Below, one piece after another: positions 58,897 to 64,000 of a DNA stretch of 64,000 nucleotides. A model generated the notes under the pieces. That model was not told the origin of the DNA. It saw only the letters and a program-made list of their open reading frames with translations, and ran no database searches. Source of the DNA: Streptomyces sp. NBC_01210 (lineage in GTDB: Bacteria > Actinomycetota > Actinomycetes > Streptomycetales > Streptomycetaceae); the NCBI RefSeq assembly GCF_036010325.1, contig NZ_CP108549.1, positions 1-64,000 on the forward strand, in the 5' to 3' direction. A program made the position numbers and the translations under genes. Every line of letters begins with the position of its first letter. The first letter of the stretch is position 1.

Positions 58897-61398
58897 GCCG
58901 GGTCGGTCCTGGAGACGGTGGTGAGCGGCAGGAGGGTGTGGGTGTGGTCGGCGCGGGCTTTGCGCAGGATGGTGCTGGCTTCTTCGATCTCCTGACGTTG
59001 TGCGGCGGGGAGGGCGGCGAGGCGGCGCTGCATGCGGTCGGTGACCTGCTCGAAGGCGGTGATCTGGGCGGTGAGGGCGGTGATGAACGAATTCCGCGGC
59101 GTCCATGGCCTGGGCTGTTTCGCGGTCGGCGCGCAGTTCGTTGATGTGCTGTTCGATCGCCGGGAGGTAGGAGGGGTCGGGGCGGTAGAAGCCGCAGCCG
59201 GCGCACTGGAAACGGATGGGGCAGGAGCCGCCTGCGGCTTTGACGTTGCTGGGTTCGGTGCAGCCGCCGTAGGGGACGGCGACGGAGCGCAGTTCGTAGG
59301 CGGTGTCGGAGCTGGGGCTGGGTCGGCCGTGGTTGTCGACGACGTGGGCGGCGAGCTTGGTGACGGCGTCGCGTTTTCGTTTCAGGGAGACGGTGTAGTA
59401 GCGCTGGGTGGTGCTGACGGACTTGTGGTCCATCAGTTCGCGCAGGACGTCGAGGGGGGTTCCGGCGTCGGCGTGACGTTGTGCGTAGGAGTGGCGGAAT
59501 GCGTAGGCGTAGATGAGGGAGCGGTCGTAGGGCAGGGGGTTGCCCTGTGTGTCGGTGCCTTCGCCGTGCAGGTGGGGGATGGCGTCGGCCCAGTCGCGCA
59601 GGGTCTCGCTGAGGTAGCTGGTGTGCAGGTAGGGGCGGGTGGCGAGGTGGGTGAGGGCGGGGAAGAGGTAGTCGGCGCCGGTGGGCGGGAGGCTGGTGTG
59701 GAGCTGCTCGCGGCGTTCTTGCCAGGTGCGGATGGCGTGGGCTGTGGGTGTGGTGATGGGCAGGCGCCTGCGGTGGCGGCGGGCCTTGTGGTTGTTCCAG
59801 ACCAGGGAGATCTGGTCGTTGCGGGTTTCCAGGCAGTCGCGGGGCAGGGAGCAGACTTCCAGGGGCCGGCGTCCGGTGTCTCTGAGGAGGATGTACAGCG
59901 TGCCGTACATCAGCTGCAGGTCTTCGGGGGCGAGGGTGCGCTGGCCGCGGGCCCGTCCCAGGCCTAGGAGGTGGAGGTGGGCGTCGAGCTGGCGGATCAC
60001 CGGTTCGGGGATGGCCTTGCCGATCTCGTCCTCGTTGGCTTCCTGCTCGGGGATGCGGTGGAGGGCGGGGTCGCGGACGAAGGCGGCCGAGAGGGTGTCG
60101 GCGGTGCCGGAGCGGCGGCCGTAGTCGATCAGGGCGAAGAAGTGGCTGGAGATGGACATGCGGTAGTTCCAGCCGGCCGGTTCGCCGTCCAGTTTCAGTG
60201 CGGTGCGGAACGCTTCGACCACGGCGGTGACGTCGTCGTAGCGCAGGCGTGCGGGGTCGTCGGTTCCCGGGCGTTGCGCGAGGGCCCGGGAGGCGAGTTC
60301 GACGCCGCGCAGCGTGCGGGCGAATTCGTCCGCTCCTGGGCGCTGCTGGACGGTCCAGGTGCGCAGCAGGCCGCGCAGCCACGGCTGCCGGATGGTGCGC
60401 AGGTCGACGGTCTTGTGGTGGCGGATGCCTGCTGGTGTGCGGGAGCGCTGGCCGAGCGCACGCAGGTCCAGGACGTCGTCCTGTGCCGGCGCGGTGCCGG
60501 TGTACTGCGCGTGACCCGCCCGGACCGCCGTACGCACGCGGCCGAGCATCCGCAGGACCGCGACGGTGGAGCGCGGGCACATCTGCTGGTCCGTGATGTC
60601 GCCGATAAGCGTGCCGGTCCCGGCCAGATCCCGCACCATGCGGCGCACTTGCGGAGGTTCGAAGATCCGCAGCCACGGGTCCACCTGCTGCAGACCGTAG
60701 AGGACCTCCCAGCGAAGCGGTTCAGGCAGCGGCAGGAGGCTGAATTGGTGCGGGGCGAGATACGGCGGCTGCTGGGCCGCCCACGGCGCCACGGCCGCGT
60801 CCGGGTGGGTACGGCGGTGCTCGCGGAAGCGCTGCGCGTGCTGTCGACACAGGCCCCGACCGTACAGGCCCGGCAGCGGGCAAGCAGGAGCCGGGCAGGC
60901 AGGGGTATCGGCATACGGGACGGCGGTGTCCTCCCACCGGCCGGCGGCCTTGCGAGTGGTGTGGGTTTTCCACTGGGTGTAGTGCGTGGAGCACAGTTCT
61001 TTGCAGTGGCGGGGCCGGACACAGCGCTGCCCGTCCTTCGTGAAGCGGCACTGCTCCGGAACACCGCCGAAGGCAACCCGGTTGCGCACCGGCACGAAGG
61101 TCCGCGCGAACTCCGCGACGGGCAGCGGCGACCGTTTCTGCTCCTCCTTGCAGAAAGGGCAGAAGATGTTGGCCGGCGAGACCACGGTGTCGCACGCGGC
61201 CGTACGGCACAGCGACACCGAGCTGCGCGGCTCGTAAACGCTGCCGGTGAACAGCCAGCAGTCCTGCCGCCATTCACTCGTCCGCCAGGTCAGATCGAGA
61301 TGGTCTTGCAGCCACGCGGGCCATCCCCCGCCGTCGGGATCCCCTGCGTTGTCGGTGCGTGGCGCGGGTAGCCGCGAGAGCGCGGACGAGACGCTCAC
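58893..61398 (-). pseudogene. Large tyrosine recombinase, single-base frameshift near its C-terminus
   Basis: About 835 codons from GTG at 61398 (GTGA overlap with the upstream recombinase). N-terminal half has several zinc-binding-like clusters (FCPFC, CKELCSTH, CPAPACPLPG). The catalytic domain has Arg in RDTGRRPLEVCSLP, HxxR in YAFRHSY, MDHKSVSTTQRYY with the nucleophilic Tyr, and a C-terminal CPIRFQCAGCGFYRP. Near 59086 an extra base (GAATTCGTTC) shifts the frame; the alternate frame continues sensibly (ITALTAQITAFEQVTDRM) to a TGA at 58893. The shifted frame instead runs into the DUF6262-like gene. The recombinase core is intact, so it could still be active; real mutation or sequencing error. 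Confidence 0.75.
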
Positions 61399-62552
61399 GG
61401 GCGCTCCTTCAGGGAGTCGACGCGCTCGACCGCTGCCCGTGCTTCGGCGTCGTCGACGTGCCGGTAGCGCTCCATCGACAACGGCGAGGCATGGCCCAGG
61501 AGCCGTTGCACCACATCGCGGTCCACGCCGTCGCGCAGCCAGCGGGTCGCCGCTGAGTGGCGCAGCATGTGCGGACGGCACGCATGCCCAACGGTGCGTG
61601 CCAGGCGGTCGAACATCTCCTTGGCGTTCGGGTACGACATCGCACGCCCCAGCGGCGCACGGAACAGGTTCACGAACACCATCTCCGACTCCGCAGCCTC
61701 GGCCACATCGTCGCGTTCGTACTGGTAGTCGGTATACAGCGCGACCAGGTCAGCGGTGACCGGCACGAAGCGGTGATGCCGGGACTTCGCCAGAGCACGG
61801 TTGGGGTTGTCCATGCGGCGGCGGACATGCACGTGCGGACCCTCCACACCGCAGCCCACCGTGCGCGAAGATGCCAGCAGATGCATATCACCGCGGTGCA
61901 GGCCCAGCGCCTCACCGATCCGCAGCCCGGTACACGCCAGCAGCGCGACCAGGAAACGATCCCGGGCCCTGGCCGCGCCAGCGATCATCCTGCGGATCTG
62001 GTCGTCGCTGAGGTCCTCATAGCCGGGCTCGGTGATCTGGAAACGGAACGCTGCTGCCTCGACCTGGAGCCGCTGACCCGACTCGCCGGTGTCAAAGCCG
62101 GACGGGGTGAAGCGCAGCAGCTTCGGCTGTGACAGCAGCCCGGCCGTATCGGCCGGCACCCAGCCATGAGCGGCACCGAACCGCAGGAACTCCCCCACCA
62201 CCGTCATGATCGCATTCGCGGTCCCCCGCGACCGGTACCGGACGGGACCAGGCCGCAGCCGGCCGGCACGAGGCGGAACAGACGTCTCGATCAGCCACTG
62301 CTGCAGGTCGGCCAACCCCAGAAACCCGGGAGCCTTCCAATCCAGCCGCCGCATCCTGCAGTAGCTCAAGTACAGAGCGACCCGCCCGGCATAGACACGC
62401 TCAGTATTCGGCGAACACCCCCGCGCCCGCAACGAAGCCAGGAACGCCACCGCCTCGCTCTGCAGATCAAACGAACCGGCGTCGACCACCACCCACCGCA
62501 CCACACCAGTCACCCGAGAAACAGCACGCTCCGCCACAAAATCGGAATCCAC
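61395..62552 (-). CDS. Tyrosine recombinase/integrase
   Basis: 385 aa; the GTG start at 62552 is uncertain because no clear ribosome site is seen. N-terminal SAM-like core-binding domain (CSPNTERVYAGRVALYLSYC), catalytic Arg in TGLRIGEALGL, HMLRHSAATRWL, and LLGHASPLSMERYRHV with the Tyr nucleophile. First of three overlapped genes (recombinase, larger recombinase, DUF6262-like), a recombinase set typical of actinomycete mobile elements. The next gene starts within its stop (GTGA). Confidence 0.85.
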   Translation of the reverse strand: MDSDFVAERAVSRVTGVVRWVVVDAGSFDLQSEAVAFLASLRARGCSPNTERVYAGRVALYLSYCRMRRLDWKAPGFLGLADLQQWLIETSVPPRAGRLRPGPVRYRSRGTANAIMTVVGEFLRFGAAHGWVPADTAGLLSQPKLLRFTPSGFDTGESGQRLQVEAAAFRFQITEPGYEDLSDDQIRRMIAGAARARDRFLVALLACTGLRIGEALGLHRGDMHLLASSRTVGCGVEGPHVHVRRRMDNPNRALAKSRHHRFVPVTADLVALYTDYQYERDDVAEAAESEMVFVNLFRAPLGRAMSYPNAKEMFDRLARTVGHACRPHMLRHSAATRWLRDGVDRDVVQRLLGHASPLSMERYRHVDDAEARAAVERVDSLKERP

Positions 62553-62609
62553 GTGACAAACACAACCACCGCCCGCAGAACGGCGTACGGCACACGCTCA
62601 CAGGCCATC

Positions 62610-62699
62610 CCTGCAGGCGACAATCCAAACAAACATCCCTCATCACCTACTTTTCCCCGAGATAATGGATGTGCCTGAGTTGAATTAAGCGCCTGCAGG
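62610..62699. repeat. 10-bp inverted repeats beside the recombinase cassette
   Basis: CCTGCAGGCG at 62610-62619 and its exact inverse CGCCTGCAGG at 62690-62699 flank 70 relatively AT-rich bases. They lie between the recombinase gene start and the Avs-like gene, so could be a recombinase site or an operator pair. Confidence 0.5.
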
Positions 62700-62723
62700 T
62701 AGGCGTGAGCGAGGAGAGCCGCG

Positions 62724-64000
62724 GTGAGTGAGGCAGCACGGGCAGACGCCGGGGGCAGCGCCGGGGCGGGCGGCTTCGACTACCAGCACCGCGTGGCCGC
62801 CTGGCTGGCTGTCACCGCTGTAGCGGCCTCCGCCTCCCCCGGCGTCCAGGGGCTGTGGACCGGAACTGTGGAACGGATTGCCTGCGAAACCGGCGAACCC
62901 GTCGACGACTGCCGAGTGCACACCTCCGATCGCCGGACACTAGCGATCCAAGCTAAGCGGTCAATCACGCTGTCTCAGTCAAAGGAGAGCGAACTTGGCA
63001 AGACCGTCGCGCAGTTCGTTGAGCAGCACCTCATGCCAGGCCATGAGCAAGACCGGCTGATCCTCGTCACCTCCCGTGACGCCTCAAAACCGGTGAGGAA
63101 CGACCTCGCGCAAGTTCTTGATCGCCTCCGTAACGCTCCTGCCGAGCAGGACGGGGCGTCGCTCGTCTTCAACAGCGACCAGACTGACGCCTACGACAAG
63201 TTCGTCACTCACGCGATCCGGCAGTGGGCGAAGCAGCGCGGCGGCACGCCCTCAGCCGCAGAACTGAGGACGTTCCTCGCCCGCTGCCACGTATGGGTCC
63301 TGGACGTCGGGCAGGGCGGTCTGGAAGAACGAGAGGCCCTCCAGACACTGCGCACGTCCGTGATCACTGATCCCGGCCAAGCGGACGCGGCATGGCACGT
63401 ACTGCTCAGCGCCTGTGCACAGCTGGCCATCAACCATTCCGGCACCGACATGAGACAGCTGCAGCAGGCGCTGTCATCGGCCAGCATCGCGCTGGCCACC
63501 ATCCGAGACTTCACCTCGGATGTCCAGTGCCTGACCAGAACCACGCAGGACACCCTCGATCAGTTGGGCCATGGCCTCACTACCGTCCCCACGCCGCAGG
63601 GGCCTGTGGCCATTGCACGCACGGTCACAGGCATCGGAGCGACGTCCCGGGAGGGCTCGGTCCTCGTGGCTGGCGAGCCGGGTGCGGGAAAGACCGTGGT
63701 GATGCACGAGTTGGCCCGGGAGGCCATCGCAGCAGGTCGGCCCGTACTTTTCTTGTCCGTAGCCGGCGTGGATGCCCGGAGTCCTGGCATGCTCCAAGCG
63801 GAACTCGACCTGCAGCACCCGCTCGTCGACGTTCTCGAGCAGTGGCAGCCCGGCAGCACCGGCCTCCTGGCGATCGACGCCCTGGATGCCGCACGCGTCG
63901 ATGCCTCCACCGAGCTGTGGCGGTCAATCATCGCGGATGTCAACCGCAGGCTGCCGAACTGGCAGGTGGTCGCCTCCATCCGCACCTGGGATCTACAACA
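62724..64000 (+). CDS. Second Avs-like STAND NTPase with N-terminal nuclease-like domain, cut by the window end
   Basis: 425 complete codons visible from GTG at 62724 (GAGGAG eight bases upstream), no stop before the edge. N-terminus GGFDYQHRVAAWLAV and Q-A-K at 76-78 resemble DUF4297/Cap4-type nuclease domains (G-x-x-Y-Q ... Q-x-K). A STAND NTPase starts near 310: Walker A VAGEPGAGKT and Walker B LLAIDALDAARVD near 385. Architecture parallels the Avs-like gene at 20407 but with a different N-terminal family. The C-terminal sensor lies outside the window. Confidence 0.75.
   Translation, partial: MSEAARADAGGSAGAGGFDYQHRVAAWLAVTAVAASASPGVQGLWTGTVERIACETGEPVDDCRVHTSDRRTLAIQAKRSITLSQSKESELGKTVAQFVEQHLMPGHEQDRLILVTSRDASKPVRNDLAQVLDRLRNAPAEQDGASLVFNSDQTDAYDKFVTHAIRQWAKQRGGTPSAAELRTFLARCHVWVLDVGQGGLEEREALQTLRTSVITDPGQADAAWHVLLSACAQLAINHSGTDMRQLQQALSSASIALATIRDFTSDVQCLTRTTQDTLDQLGHGLTTVPTPQGPVAIARTVTGIGATSREGSVLVAGEPGAGKTVVMHELAREAIAAGRPVLFLSVAGVDARSPGMLQAELDLQHPLVDVLEQWQPGSTGLLAIDALDAARVDASTELWRSIIADVNRRLPNWQVVASIRTWDLQ

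Larger units (their letters stand above)
58336..62552 (-). mobile_element. Recombinase trio cassette
   Basis: Two tyrosine recombinases and a DUF6262-like protein in one overlapped minus-strand operon. Sequence repeats lie near both sides (57860-58023 and 62610-62699), but element ends and a target duplication were not established. Confidence 0.6.

Noticed and set aside
1..64000. CRISPR array
   Set aside because: No regularly spaced direct repeats with unique spacers and no cas genes were seen.

Overview
This window looks like one end of a linear replicon (linear plasmid or chromosome arm) of a Streptomyces-type, high-GC actinomycete. Coding bias is strongly GC3, GTG starts and ATGA/GTGA gene overlaps are frequent, and the first ~250 bases are a run of short hairpins with GCTCCGC or GCTTCGC loops, the layout of Streptomyces telomeres. 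A tap-like/tpg-like pair (telomere-associated protein and terminal protein) at 9.3-11.4 kb and two terminal-type helicases at 2.3-7.9 kb support this. Linear topology is inferred, not proven.

Layout. 0-12 kb, terminal zone: hairpins; a zinc-ribbon/GIY-YIG protein; two helicases with helicase-associated (HA) repeats around a small unknown gene; a TniQ-like gene; an initiator tRNA; and the tap/tpg-like pair behind a small HTH gene and a 65-bp tandem duplication. 12-25.4 kb, defence: a four-gene SMC/Toprim operon of Wadjet (JetABCD) type, then a 1672-aa STAND NTPase with an N-terminal nuclease (Avs-like). 25.5-30 kb: a UvrD-like helicase, a ribbon-helix-helix-like protein, a DUF6083-like protein, an XRE regulator with an operator cluster, and a Cys/His-rich protein. 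30-35 kb: a tightly overlapped operon of MBL-fold protein, E2-E1-JAB fusion and patatin. This is a ubiquitin-like conjugation system that resembles type II CBASS but has no cyclase in view. 35-39.3 kb: an nrdR fragment, a DUF3892 protein, ImmA/IrrE peptidase, XRE regulator, sigma-like protein and a decayed helicase fragment. 39.6-44 kb: a Tn7-like tnsA-tnsB-tnsC set with a strong hairpin before tnsC. 44.2-50 kb: a second UvrD-like helicase and a Gabija pair (GajA/GajB). 50-58 kb: antiporter debris, a PIN-domain protein, a GmrSD-type (DUF262/DUF1524) protein with a C-terminal RAMA-like domain, two unknown genes, a GNAT protein and another helicase remnant. 58.3-62.6 kb: two tyrosine recombinases and a DUF6262-like partner, with a one-base frameshift joining two of them. 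62.7 kb to the end: the start of a second Avs-like STAND gene, cut off by the window edge.

How it fits together: the replicon carries its own end-maintenance genes, mobility genes (TniQ, TnsABC, recombinase trio) and at least five recognisable or likely defence loci (Wadjet-like, two Avs-like, Gabija, GmrSD-like), plus the uncharacterised MBL/E2-E1-JAB/patatin operon. Scattered remnants of housekeeping or terminal genes (nrdR, Na+/H+ antiporter, HA-helicase pieces) show repeated recombination. The most promising less-described items are that operon, the SMC/Toprim operon whose Walker B reads D-N rather than D-E, and the divergent short Tap with polymerase-like motifs.
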